Assembly: GCA_037127315.1 (NCBI GenBank)
Contig: JBBBDQ010001609.1
Location: 697,005 to 761,004 of the forward strand
DNA: 64,000 nt
Origin: Ascarosepion bandense
Taxonomy: Eukaryota > Mollusca > Cephalopoda > Sepiida > Sepiidae
Reading direction: 5' to 3'
Positions 9,280-19,463 of the stretch are shown piece by piece; position 1 is the stretch's first letter, and every line of letters starts with the position of its first letter. The position numbers and the translations under genes were made by a program. The notes under the pieces are model-generated. The model was not told the origin of the DNA and made no database searches. It saw only the letters and a program-made list of their open reading frames with translations.

Positions 9280-9888
9280 TGATAATGGACTCGACTTGAG
9301 TATACATATACTCCTGCCATAAGAGACACCGTAAGAGATCTGAACTAATACTTATTTCTCCTCTTTTTTAGGTGTCCCTTGTAAGTTTGTGGTATTGTGG
9401 TGTATGAAGGATTGGGAGTTGATGGATGGGTTCTTGTGGTGATTGTGCAAATTGTAATGAGTGAATGGGTCGTGATAATGTTTAGCTAGGTATAGGATAG
9501 TTAAGTGAGAACCAACCTCTAACCCTCCCCTTTTCGGCTTTGTGTCACAATTTTTTGTATTTTATACAGAAAATAAATATTGAGATCCGAACTAATCCGT
9601 AAGATACCGAACGATACAGAGAATACCGCGTCAGTAGTCATAGTAGCTCTGAGCTCCACTCAGCCAGAATAGTATTACACAGCACCCGTCAGTTCCGACG
9701 TGGGCATACTAATTCCAGCACGACTTCACTTCAAAGACGTGTAGATATATATTCCTTACTAATCGTATTCCTGGATTACTAGCCTGCGTTCAAGTTTGTA
9801 TCTTTACGTTTAATATAACCTATTTTTCTATCTCAATTATCTGTTTTGTTGTTCATTATTTTGTGCGGTTCCTAACCCGGAATCCACA
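9280..9888 (+). mobile_element. Solo LTR with 5-bp target duplication
   Basis: Begins TGATAATGGACTCGAC and ends CCCGGAATCCACA (TG...CA). It is flanked by CATAA on both sides (9275-9279 and 9889-9893). It shares most of its length with 23814-24660 (for example gaataccgcgtcagtag, ctccactcagccagaata, ttccttactaatcgtattcc). No internal coding region adjoins it. The superfamily cannot be set from an LTR alone. It is itself interrupted by the insertion at 9350-9571. Confidence 0.7.
9350..9571 (+). mobile_element. 5'-truncated LINE tail (Tx1-like 3' end) inside the LTR
   Basis: Flanked by a 15-bp duplication, GAGATCTGAACTAAT (9335-9349) and GAGATCCGAACTAAT (9572-9586), with one mismatch. Its last part (ccccttttcggctttgtgtc ...) resembles the end of the Tx1-like LINE near 62600 (ccccatttttggccttgtgc ...). 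It is a dead-on-arrival insertion. Confidence 0.65.
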
Positions 9889-9893
9889 CATAA

Positions 9894-10607
9894 ACAAATC
9901 GTTTTTTTTCTAGGACCTTTTTTTAAAAATTGGGGAAGCAATTACTAATCACTGTTACCCGAAACTGAGTGTTCAAAATAAGATACATTAGCTTAAAACA
10001 CTTTAATTCGCGGCCCTTCTGACTTAAAGACGTCCTCCCACCACCGCTCAAAATACTCTGGTAACAGCCCTGATAGGGATATTAGTAGATATGTGTGCAA
10101 AACTGCAAGCAAGAATATATCCGGCCCCCCGCTATATTTTCCCTTCAGGCTATGACTAAAGCATCCGCATCTTTACATGGATATTTTGGACGGCATCTGA
10201 TCCTCATGCCAAGAATCAGTACGTCAGATCCACGTGTGGCCATGTCGACTGTGAAAATACCAACATCTGGTTCTTGAAAAGTCAATGGTATCTGAGGATT
10301 TGAAAGGAATACGTTTGCACCTGATTCTTGTAAAGATAACCAAAGTTTTGTTAAATGGAAGATGTTCACCGCATGTATGCTGACAGCTTATTTGCAAATT
10401 TCTCAAAACACAATTTTCCAGAAGTTCTATTTGTAAATCTACGCGTATCGAGTTATATAACCCTATGAATATCAGGTTATGGCGAGTTTGAAGTCTAAGT
10501 TAAACTTTGTCATTACATTCCAAGTTGTAAAATATACCATATTCTTGTTTTGTAATGTATATTAAATGTTCTACATTTTATAGTCCTTATATATATTTTA
10601 TAAAGTC
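9894..10607. other. No identified feature; weak minus-strand open frames
   Basis: Two overlapping minus-strand frames at 10145-10503 have non-repetitive composition (one reads EPDVGIFTVDMATRGSDVLI). I recognise no family, and the frames compete with each other. Possibly a decayed element or exon; unsupported. Confidence 0.3.
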
Positions 10608-10857
10608 ATATATATATATATATATATATATAGTCATTCGCAGACAGATCTGTTTCTCTGTATCACAGCTCATCAGTACGGTTAGACTCCGATTGCTTCT
10701 AACCCAGGATTGAAACCCGACCGAAGTCGTGTCAGTCGGCGATTCTACCTCTGGGCCATGGGCGCACGGTAGAAGATGGCAGACTTTTTAGCATGTATAT
10801 TATCACTATACACGCCCAATAGCCAGAGTGCTCTAATTCATTAGTGAATGAGCGATG

Positions 10858-10892
<35 letters not shown>
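10608..10892 (-). mobile_element. SINE-B copy between (AT)n tracts
   Basis: Minus-strand copy from gagcatcgctcattc (10860) through the leader, the tRNA-like region (A box tggcccagagg, B box ggtttcaatcctggg) and the hammerhead. The ends are (AT)n at 10608-10632 (3' side) and 10861-10890 (5' side). Confidence 0.75.
10638..10681 (-). ncRNA. Hammerhead ribozyme with one stem II mismatch
   Basis: CTGATGAG is at 10676-10669, and GAAA and the GTC triplet (ending 10643) are conserved. The closing base pair of stem II is G-A rather than G-C (ACAGA before GAAAC), and the fifth pair of stem I is lost. The core is otherwise intact. Confidence 0.75.
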
Positions 10893-10895
<3 letters not shown>

Positions 10896-10899
10896 AAAC

Positions 10900-11700
10900 T
10901 TTGTGTATTTAGGCAGCAAATTTTCTTTTAGACATGTTAGATTAAATAAATTGCAAACATTATGTCTGCTTATTTTTAATAAAATCCGTTCATAGTCACG
11001 GATAATTTTTCGCGTATTATAATTGAAAGCTGTCAGAAATGAGCTGTAACGTTGACAGATGTTATTATCATTCACTTCTCAATGTACCCAAGTACTTTCA
11101 ATCTGTTTCTGAGATCATCTTCAGACCATGACATTACAACATATAAATATATATATATTTATATATATATTTGTTTGTGAATTTTACTTCTTATTTTTGT
11201 AAATCTTTTTCTTTGTGAATATTCTTTCTTATTTTTATTTTACTATATTATTTATATTATTTTTAAATGTGATTGTTAATTATTTGTGACTGTAATTATA
11301 TTCTGTTATATTGTGTCATTTTCTTTTCTTTTTACTGTTTTATTCGTAATTTCTTCTTTTTGTTTTCATTTTGATTATTTTTAGTTTTGTGTATATTGTG
11401 TAAATATTATTGGGTGCATGCACCTCTTAGGTGTGTGATTGTGTGCGTTTGTTTTGTGTGTGGATGTATCTGTTCAATTGTTTTTTTGTATATTATATAG
11501 TTGTTTTTATGATTTTTTGTATATGTGTGGGTTGATGCATTTTTTTTTTTTTCTTTTTAGTTTTATGACATTTCCGGTACGATCGCTACTTCAATTCTAA
11601 GCTGGATACTTCTCTACCCTTCACCTAACCTCAATATTTCTTCTCTGTCCTCACATTTTCTTTTCATTTTTTTTTATTCTTTGAATATTTTTTTTCTGGT
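10900..11700. other. T-rich AT DNA, no gene seen
   Basis: Low-complexity T-rich sequence and a short TG-rich stretch (11400-11530). Nothing is supported here. Confidence 0.5.
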
Positions 11701-11742
11701 CTGACGAGACAGTTGTGTTTTTACACAACTGCCGAAATAAAT
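11701..11742 (+). ncRNA. Possible hammerhead relic
   Basis: CTGACGAG (11701-11708, allowed by CUGANGA) is followed by a 10-bp stem II with one A-C mismatch (cagttgtg with cacaactg) and GAAAT at 11734-11738. No complementary strand for stem III with a UH site was found. It could be a decayed Penelope-like unit or chance. Confidence 0.3.
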
Positions 11743-11843
11743 TCTAGATTTTTGATTTTTCTCTTCTACATTTTTACTCACTGGTGTTTTCTTAGAAATA
11801 TTCTACTTTTTTTTATAAATAAAAAAATTAACATCAATCTACC

Positions 11844-12143
11844 ATTCAGTCAGTTAAGTGCCACACGTTTAGGCGATCATGTCTCGATAGAGACATGACT
11901 GGCTGGACAGAAGATTATCCTGCAGAAGGTTGTCATTATTTTCTGTGCTAGACTGGCTGACAGCCAAGGATATAGAACCCAAACTGTCCTGTTATTTAAC
12001 CCATAACTGGAGAGAAGAGACAGATTAATACCTTTCCTAAGGGTACGTGCGCGTAAGTGAATGAAATGAATTCAACTGGAATTCGAACTCGGCTCACTAA
12101 TTCCTCATTCTGAGCTGATATCCACTTCACCACAACGCACATC
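11844..12143 (-). mobile_element. SINE-A copy
   Basis: Minus-strand copy with tail (gtcagttaagtgccacacg), body and head ending in ccacttcaccacaacgcaca. A small deletion lies in the tail. Confidence 0.8.
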
Positions 12144-12571
12144 CATCATTAATGAACGCAAAAATATGTATATTTTAGCAGTTCATATTTTTTCTTTTTT
12201 TTTTTTTTTTTTTTTTGTCTTACTGCTAAGGGCCGGTTTACCAATGATGTCAATAAGTTCTTTATTCTTGGATTCCGAACAGCAAGTCCACAATAGTTTT
12301 TTTTTTCTTCTCTTAAGTTAGTTGAAATTTATGCAGCAGAAAATTACAGTATTGACAGGTAATTATCTTTTCTTTTTTCTTTCTTTTTTTTTTTTTTGCG
12401 AACAAATTTTTTCAATTAACTTACAATTAAATAAAATTCTTTTTGATGGCACTTTTGATAAAAACTATCATTTATCAGCAATTGTTAGTTAATAATTAAA
12501 ATTGCAATAAATTTACAAGCTCGATTTAATATATATCTAAATTTTTTGGAACTTATTGTTTTCATAAAAAA
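12144..12571. other. T-tracts, no gene seen
   Basis: Poly-T runs at 12190-12216 and 12385-12397 and AT-rich sequence. No feature supported. Confidence 0.5.
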
Positions 12572-13296
12572 CTAGCAGTATAGCCCGGCGTTGCTCGGGT
12601 GTAATGAAAGCTTTAAAACTAATCCATGGTCCTGTAGCTTAGACTCTTTGGGCGTTGGCACGAAAGACTAAAAAGCAATAGTTGTTTCCAGTTAAAGCGA
12701 AACCGTAGACTGAAAGAAAAATGAATGGATGTAAGTCAAGTTTTGATTTCCTGGTATCAATATCAAATAAGTTTTTTTCTTCGTAAACTGAATTTTGAAG
12801 GCTAAATAAGTCCTCTGAGTAAATGGTATCATGGCTGAGACTAAGAACTACAATTAGACCTATTAGAACCAAACCCGAAGCAAAAACTAAAATAAAAGGG
12901 CTGAAAAAAATACAGACATACAGGTAGATAAGCAGACACACATGCAAACATCTTACCTTTTATCTATATATATATATATATATATATATATTATCGATTT
13001 TCTGCACTATTGTAAGAACTGCAACCTTGAAACTTCTGAATATCGTTTCTTATGTCTTTGTCTATGAGTGTATCAAATTTGATTAAATTCGGACCACTCC
13101 TTCTATAACCCAATTTTTTCGATTATCGATTTTCGATATTTATCGGGGCTACCTCGACACTAAACCTAGCTAAGAACACTCGCAAACGCTTATAGTACAA
13201 CTGTGTAAAATTTCAAGAAAATCGGTTCAGCCGTTTCGGAGTTTATAGGTAACGGACACACACACGCACGAAGTTCCATTTATAAACAAGTTTAGA
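12572..13296 (-). mobile_element. Non-autonomous Helitron, copy 1 (725 bp, complete)
   Basis: On the minus strand the element starts TCTAAACTTG at 13296. It ends in a hairpin (CCCGAGCAACGCCGGG), then CTATACTG, then CTAG at 12572. The host bases are A before TC and T after CTAG, the standard Helitron A|T insertion. Copies 2 (42548-43311) and 3 (28051-28286) share the ends. No Rep/helicase is encoded. A minus-strand open frame (12639-12947) is partly conserved between copies but has no known domain. Confidence 0.85.
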
Positions 13297-13974
13297 TTTA
13301 GATATTATCTGAATGGACGTATTCTGGATCGTATTGCCTGCATACTTATATTCTGGATTATTTCTCTTTTGTTATTCTGATATTCTGCCTAACGTGTCGT
13401 TGTTTTTTGTTTTCTGAACTGTAAATTCTATACCCCGTCCCATAATCTTTAGGTGTATCAAATATTTGTACTATTTCAAAAGTACTGCAGGTTCTTTAAG
13501 AATAAGTAGAATATGACTTTGTTTTTGGTATGTAACTGAAGTAGTTTTGTATTTCTGGGCAGAAAAAAAAATTCCACTTAGAAGAACTTTTTCACTTCCA
13601 AATCAACTTGTATCTTATAAAGGCTTCATGGGAAACTAAGCTTTATAATATAATATCATATATTTATATGAATTAAATTTATTTGCCTTAAATATTAATA
13701 AAGAAAACCTGTCGTCACACCATGTGTTAAATGATATTCATTATAATAATATTGTAATGAATGATTACATACTAGTTTACATGTTCCATCAAATAATGAC
13801 GAATAAGTAAGCAGTAACATTGGCTATATTTTGAGAACGACTAATCTAAAATTTTTATCTATGCAATTCATTCAAGTGCTGCACATAAGAAGTTTTTTTT
13901 TAATTATTAAAGATAAAAATATCCAAAGAAATCTAATACGAATGAAAAGACATAAAGTTCATCTTCTGCTCCGA
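13297..13974. other. No supported feature
   Basis: AT-rich sequence without recognised signals. Confidence 0.5.
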
Positions 13975-14520
13975 TGAACTTAGATCACTGGTGCCCCCTA
14001 GGTATGAATTTGCACGAGATACTACATTAGCAAATAGGTCCCACCCTTTCACAGTGAAACAGATAAGATGTAACCGCAATTTCTACTCCAACAGCTTCTT
14101 TTTTCGCACTTCCCGCCTGTGGAATTCCCTTCCGTATACTTGCTTCCCCGACAGCTACAATCTCCAGGAGTTTAAATGTAAGGTCAATAGACACCTCCTA
14201 ATACATTAACTCGCACCCATTCTCTCAAACACTCTTCCCATCTACGCAACCCTCATCTTCGGTATCCTTACCCGTCTATCACCCTCCTTCTGACATTTCC
14301 TATATCTAACCACTCTTTCTCATCACTTTCTCTTATGTAACCCCCTAACCACTCTTTCACATCACTTTCCCCTATGTAACCTCCAAACCACTCTTTCTCA
14401 TCACTTTCCCCTATGTAACCTCCAAACCACTCTTTCTCATCACTTTCCCCTATGTAACCCCCTGCGCAACAGTGGCAGTGAAATGCCTTACTTGGGGTGA
14501 AATGATTAAAAAAATCTGAT
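13975..14520 (+). mobile_element. Jockey/CR1-like LINE, 3' fragment
   Basis: Encodes the C-terminal part of the LINE protein (YEFARDTTLANRSHPFTVKQ, then RTSRLWNSLPYTCFPDSYNL and FKCKVNRHLLIH), followed by a stop and 3' UTR. The typical end is ccctgcgcaacagtggcagt ... ggggtgaaatgatta and an A-run. The homologous complete C-terminus is at 29102-29500 (minus). Confidence 0.75.
14308..14463 (+). repeat. 39-bp tandem repeat, 4 copies, in a LINE 3' UTR
   Basis: Units start at 14308, 14347, 14386 and 14425 (aaccactctttctcatcac). The period is a multiple of three, so the minus strand shows a spurious 13-residue peptide repeat. Confidence 0.9.
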
Positions 14521-14548
14521 CTTCCGTAATTACTAATGAGATTATCTA

Positions 14549-14757
14549 ACACTATGTATCATCTACTGCTAGGAAGGTTGGGTCAAAGTTTTTTCTGGCC
14601 AGAATCCACCTTGAAAATATATGATTCTTGCATTCATCCGAGCATTGAATACTGTTGCCATATCTGTTCGGATGCTCCTGCTATTTATATTGAGGTTCTC
14701 GAAAAAATCAGAAGAATCTGCAATGTAATCAATTCTGACTTGACATCACGACCTGGC
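14549..14757 (+). pseudogene. Jockey/CR1-like LINE fragment, interrupted
   Basis: Reads IHPSIEYCCHICSDAPAIYI and LEKIRRICNVINSDLTSR, matching RPCIEYYCHIWSGAPYILLD in the 29-kb copy. The copy is cut at about 14760 by an RTE fragment. Its 3' end reappears at 15328. Confidence 0.75.
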
Positions 14758-14762
14758 TTCTT

Positions 14763-15315
14763 CTTTTTTTCAGGACGTAAGCGATCATGGCTTTCCACGT
14801 CTCTCTATCTCTGGTGGCTCTTAGCATGCCTTCTCCTGTTACACCATGCAACCCTCGTTCCGTTATCCACCTGATCAGATCCTTCAAATATGTTATCCAC
14901 TGCTTTCCACTGTATCTTTTTCTCTCTATCTGGCCTGTTAGTATCACGTTCTCCAAGCCCTCCTTCCTCATTGTATCTCCCAGGAACTCATCTTTCTGAT
15001 GTTCAGTGTTAATTTTCTTTTCGTTTCCATCCTTTCCAAAACCTCGTCATTGCTCACATGCTCGGTCCAGGATACATGCAGCATCCTTCTGTAGAACAAC
15101 ATTTCAGCTGCTTCAAGTTTTTCCTTCATCTTCGAAAATATTGTCCAACATTCACTGTCATATTGAAGAACCGACATCACATAGCAATCCAGTACTATCT
15201 TTATTGTTTTTAGCGAAATTTTCCTGTTTCTTAATACTTTACTCAACTTATGGAATGCTTCCTTCGCCATGCCAATTCGCCTTCGGATCTCAGTATCGCA
15301 CTTTCCGTCTTCTGT
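14763..15315 (-). pseudogene. RTE-type LINE, 3' end of ORF
   Basis: The minus-strand translation includes MAKEAFHKLSKVLRNRKISL, SVLQYDSECWTIFSKMKEKL, FYRRMLHVSWTEHVSNDEVL and, after a frame change, MRKEGLENVILTGQIERKRY. These are the thumb and C-terminal region of RTE-like reverse transcriptases. It is nested in the Jockey-like copy. Confidence 0.75.
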
Positions 15316-15327
15316 TAGAACAATCCT

Positions 15328-15495
15328 GGCTTACAATCTTTAAAAATTTAAATGCAACGTCAATTTCCATCTTCTTGAATCCCGTTCACCTTTGATCTTT
15401 TCTTCAATACCCCCTCTACCCAGTTTTTTCTCTCACTTTCACCTCCTTCGCACTAGTGGAGGGGTCTCGCCTTTCTTGGGATAAAATTATTAAAA
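15328..15495 (+). mobile_element. Jockey/CR1-like LINE 3' end, continuation
   Basis: Contains tttaaatgcaacgtcaattt (C-terminal coding end) and the terminal ttgggataaaattattaaaa, equivalent to the end of other copies. It is the remainder of the element starting at 14549. Confidence 0.6.
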
Positions 15496-16256
15496 TATTT
15501 GCTGACTTACTGATGTTGAATAGTATCTTCTGATATCTTTACTAACAAAAAGTTATTTGGTAGATTTTACGACATACCAACCATTGTTGTGCTATCAGTC
15601 AAATCTTATACGTAGCACACAATAAATATTGAATTCAGTATTCAAATTTAATGTTGAGCTATGACATCTACAATAGAATAGACCAGACTGCGTTACCGAT
15701 AAATATAAAATGTTACATTATGTTTGTTATATAAATAGATAATAGCCAGTAATAAGATGGTTAACCAGTATTTTATAATTGTCTTTAATTTCCATTTCCA
15801 GGAGAACAATTTTAGAACTGAAATCACGATTCTTGAGGAAAAACCAAACTTAGACTCTTTGAAGCTTTGTTAACAGAACAGCAAAATAATGATATGAGGT
15901 TATTACCTTTAAGATTTACTAACCTTAGTTTTGTCTGGCATGGAGTCACAACAGTGAACAGTAAATAAAAATATGAAATAATTACATTATTAAAGATCTA
16001 TTGTACAGTTGAACTACCTAATTCTATTGTACAGTTGAACTATCTAATTCTATTGTACAGTTGAACTATCTAATTCTATGAAGCCAAATGAGCTTTGCCA
16101 TTATTTTTTGTCTACTAAGTATAATCGAATGATAAATTTTTGGTGTCCTAAACATTTAACCCTCTATTAAAAAATGTAGAAATAAACAAATAACGAGTCT
16201 GATTAATTTTAAAATTATTTTCCTTTTGCAACACATTTTTTATCAATATTATTATG

Positions 16257-16295
<39 letters not shown>

Positions 16296-16571
16296 GCGAG
16301 TCTTCTTTTTTTTCTGTTGTGTTTTTCCCATTAAATTACAAATCGTTTTACTACGATCGTTACTTTAGCAGCTAAAATAAAAATAAACGAGAGTTAAACG
16401 TGCTTTCCTTAAGAAACTGTCCTTCAGCAAAATTGTTGTTAAAGGTTATGCCACAAAAACATTTTTTCTGGCAAGGGTCACTCAGATGAATCATATACAA
16501 ACACGCTAAGAATAATATAAACTTATATCTAAAATAAATTCACTCGTTGGTTTTTCTTAGTCCAAAAATAT
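15496..16571. other. Intergenic, short tandem repeats only
   Basis: Contains the 26-bp repeat at 15998-16075 and a (TTA)n tract at 16254-16293. No gene was recognised. Confidence 0.5.
15998..16075. repeat. 26-bp tandem repeat, 3 copies
   Basis: Unit ctattgtacagttgaactat plus ctaatt, starting at 15998, 16024 and 16050. Confidence 0.9.
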
Positions 16572-17110
16572 ATGGGAAATTGTTATTCATTTAAAAAATA
16601 TATAGTAAATTATTATAGACTTACAAATCATATGGTAAATTATTATTCACTTACAAAGTATATGGTAAATTATTATTCACTTACAAATTATATGGTAAAT
16701 TATTATTCACTTACAAATTATATGGTAAATTATTATTCACTTACAAATTATATGGTAAATTATTATTCACTTACAAATTATATGGTAAATTATTATTCAC
16801 TTACAAAGTATATGGTAAATTATTATTCACTTACAAATTATATGGTAAATTATTATTCAATTACAAATTATATGGTAAATTATTATTCAATTACAAATTA
16901 TATGGTAAATTATTATTCAATTACAAATTATATGGTAAATTATTATTCAATTACAAATTATATGGTAAATTATTATTCACTTACAAATTATATGGTAAAT
17001 TATTATTCACTTCCAAATTATATGGTAAATTATTATTCACTTCCGAATTATATGGTAAATTATTATTCACTTACAAATTATATGCTAAATTATTATTCAC
17101 TTACATTGCC
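16572..17110 (+). repeat. 30-bp minisatellite, 18 copies
   Basis: Perfectly phased 30-bp units (ttacaaattatatggtaaat plus tattattcac) with few substitutions. Variants cluster: caattac units are adjacent in the middle and ttcc units at the right. Because the period is divisible by three it gives an open frame of the repeated decapeptide NYMVNYYSLT. There is no spacer variation, so it is not CRISPR-like. Confidence 0.95.
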
Positions 17111-17680
17111 TTATATTACACTTTCAATAATAATTAAAATCAGCTTTTACAAGAAAGTTTGAAATGAAATGTTCATTATTTCTATTTCCTGAACTTAATG
17201 CTAACGATGAGGCAGAGAGGAGATTTAACTTTATCTCTTTTGTCATTCAGTTTCAATGGGTTACATCTTCAGGCGCATCTTCAAACGAGGATAATTTTAG
17301 ATCGTTACATTCGAGATTTGCCCAGGTGTTCACGCCATCCCCACCTACCATTTTCGTCGCGTTTCTATCACCCGCGATGCTAGCGAGTTTGCCTTAAGGA
17401 GTTAATATCATTTCTAAACAAGCCAACTTGTTTATTTAACATGTTAAAGAAGAAACTCCCTGATGTATCTTCACGCAATATGTGCAACGCTCATGTTAGA
17501 TTTCTGTCGAGACAGATTGCAAGAAGTCATTTAAAAAAATGGAAAGATCTCCTTACCATCTTAAATATGTGTATGTGTGTGGCAGGGGGTAACCGGGAAT
17601 GGAAGAGAAACCTATTAATAGCTACAACTTCGTTTGAAGGAAAGTAATTTCAGAATTTAAAGCTATGTGATTGTCAAATA
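17111..17680. other. No supported gene; weak open frames
   Basis: Open frames at 17164-17397 and 17441-17647 have no recognisable family or motif. I do not call them genes. Confidence 0.35.
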
Positions 17681-17830
17681 CAGTGTAACCCTGATATAAG
17701 AGAGTTGTCGAGACCGAATAAAAGTTCTTTTATATCCGGGTTTTTGTTTGTTTTATATACAATATAACCCGGATATGTGAGAAATCGTGATATAAGAGAA
17801 ACCCGGATATAAGAGATATTTACGTTTTTC
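17681..17830 (+). mobile_element. Pogo/Tigger-like DNA transposon end
   Basis: Begins cagtgtaaccctgatataag and continues with gagaccgaataaaagttc and internal direct repeats of acccggatataagaga. This layout (CAGTNNAACC.CGATATAA, then GGGACC, then repeated TATAxCCGG) is typical of pogo/Tigger terminal inverted repeats. The opposite end was not found. Confidence 0.45.
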
Positions 17831-18400
17831 ATGGCATTTTTGATGAATGAAGAGCGTATGATGATACTCAAAGTTAATAATAGTAAAATACAAAGATGAT
17901 GGTTCTAGAAAAGAATAACACATTTCTCTGCAAGAAAAGCTCGTAATTTGAAATAGGGTCTGCTTCAAAGGGACTACATTATTACTAAATTTCTTAAACC
18001 CTAGGATTTGCGATACAAAATCCAATCTAAAGTAGTACATTTGCTAGATACAACATTCAGCTTAAACAACGAAACTTACAAACCATATAGAAAAACAATC
18101 CAATATAAATAAAAATAAAAACTTCTTCCAACCTCAGTCTATCCATATCTATAAATATCAGAATTTCAACAAATTCTAGAAAAATTAAATGAAAACAAAA
18201 AACATCATCACTAACAAACAGTGGATATTCAAAGAAACTAAAATTTAAAAACGAAAAATTCAAACAAAAAAACAGAAAAAGGACATATAATCTGATTTAA
18301 CATAGAACAAAATAAAAACAAAAATGGGGAAAATATTTTTCAAAATAATCGAAGAAATTCATGAAAACAGCTCACCATCAAAAACTATTAACAAAAATAC
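17831..18400. other. A-rich intergenic DNA, no gene seen
   Basis: A-rich sequence. Minus-strand frames here are phenylalanine/leucine-rich consequences of composition. Confidence 0.5.
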
Positions 18401-18401
18401 A

Positions 18402-18517
18402 ATCAAGTATTTGTCTATTTCTGAGATGAAGTAGTATTTACAGTATTTACATTATTCGGACTATTATCATTTGTACGACGTTTCGGCTATTCTAAACTTC
18501 TTCTGGTGCTAGGAATT
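18402..18517 (-). mobile_element. SINE-C tail fragment
   Basis: tatttgtctatttctgagat, then the tail and cgacgtttcggc ... ttcttctggtgctag, as in the other SINE-C copies. The head is absent. It is followed by (AGT)n and (AGA)n. Confidence 0.7.
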
Positions 18518-18789
18518 TGGAGTAGTAGTAGTAGTAGTAGAAGAAAAAGAAGAAGAAGAATACAAAACATGGCTTTTATTCCTAGGAAAAGAGGCAGAAG
18601 CGAGATTACAACTCAAAATACACATGTACACTTTACTCTTGGAACTACATTTTGTGGGTTTTAAAAAGGTCAAGTGAACTCATTTGCTCTTTGCACTTTA
18701 TCTTCTCACTTTCCGCATAAATCTGTCTGTTTCTCTGTTGATCTTTTTATTAGTCTGTCTATTTATCTATCTTTGTCAAGCAACTGATC

Positions 18790-19463
18790 TTTCTCGCAAT
18801 CATTTTGTGCCGAAAAAAGATAATGGAGTACTGCTGCCATTTATGGTCAGGTGCCCCTGCCGTTCTCCTCAGTGTTCTTGACAAGCTCCAAAGGAGAGTC
18901 TGTAATGCGATAGGTACTGATCTGGCGACTCGTCTGCAGCCACTTTCCCATCGTCGAAATGTGGCCTCCCTCTGTCTCTTCTATAAATACTTTCATGGCT
19001 TCTGCTCGGATGAGCTCAAGTCACTGATGCCTCCTCAACAGGTGTTTACCCGTTCAACCAGACTGGCAACTGGGTCCCACCCATTCACAGTCAGGTTAGC
19101 CAAACGCAGACGACAATTCTACTCCTGCAGCTTCCTCTCTCGCACTTCCCGCCTGTGGAACTCACTCCCGTATTCTTGCTTTCCTGACGGCTACGACCTC
19201 CAGAAATTTAAAAGCAAAGTTAATACTCACCTACTAACCACTGGCCTCTAGCTCTCTCCCCTCCCCTGTATAACCTTCCCTTTCTCTCCGCCCATGTACC
19301 TGTCATTGCACCTGCTTTCTCAGTTTTCTATTGTTCCTTTCTAACTAGCTTGTACTCCTCACTCTTTTCTAATTAATCTTTCTACATTTATGTAACCTCC
19401 TGCACATCAGTGGCGTTTCTGCCTTGCTCGGGGTGAAATGATTTAAAAAAAAAAAAAAAAAAA
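18790..19463 (+). pseudogene. Jockey/CR1-like LINE, 5'-truncated with intact C-terminus
   Basis: A 148-codon open frame (18805-19251) reads MEYCCHLWSGAPAVLLSVLD, SHRRNVASLCLFYKYFHGFC and RTSRLWNSLPYSCFPDGYDL, ending at TAG. The usual 3' UTR and end (ctgcacatcagtggcg ... ggggtgaaatgattt) follow, with a 19-bp A tail at 19445-19463. The reverse transcriptase core is missing. The clean tail and intact frame suggest a fairly recent insertion. Confidence 0.8.

Noticed and set aside
10145..10503. Host exon on the minus strand (EPDVGIFTVDMATRGSDVLI)
   Set aside because: Composition is protein-like, but two frames compete, no splice sites are convincing and I recognise no family.
14268..14552. Minus-strand ORF with repeated GGYIGESDEKEWF
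   Set aside because: Antisense of a 39-bp tandem repeat in a LINE 3' UTR.
16572..17110. CRISPR-like array (30-bp repeats)
   Set aside because: Repeats are directly tandem with no unique spacers, and the genome is eukaryotic.
16572..17162. 196-codon ORF of repeated NYMVNYYSLT decapeptides
   Set aside because: The frame stays open only because the 30-bp satellite period is divisible by three; no promoter, codon bias or domain supports a protein.
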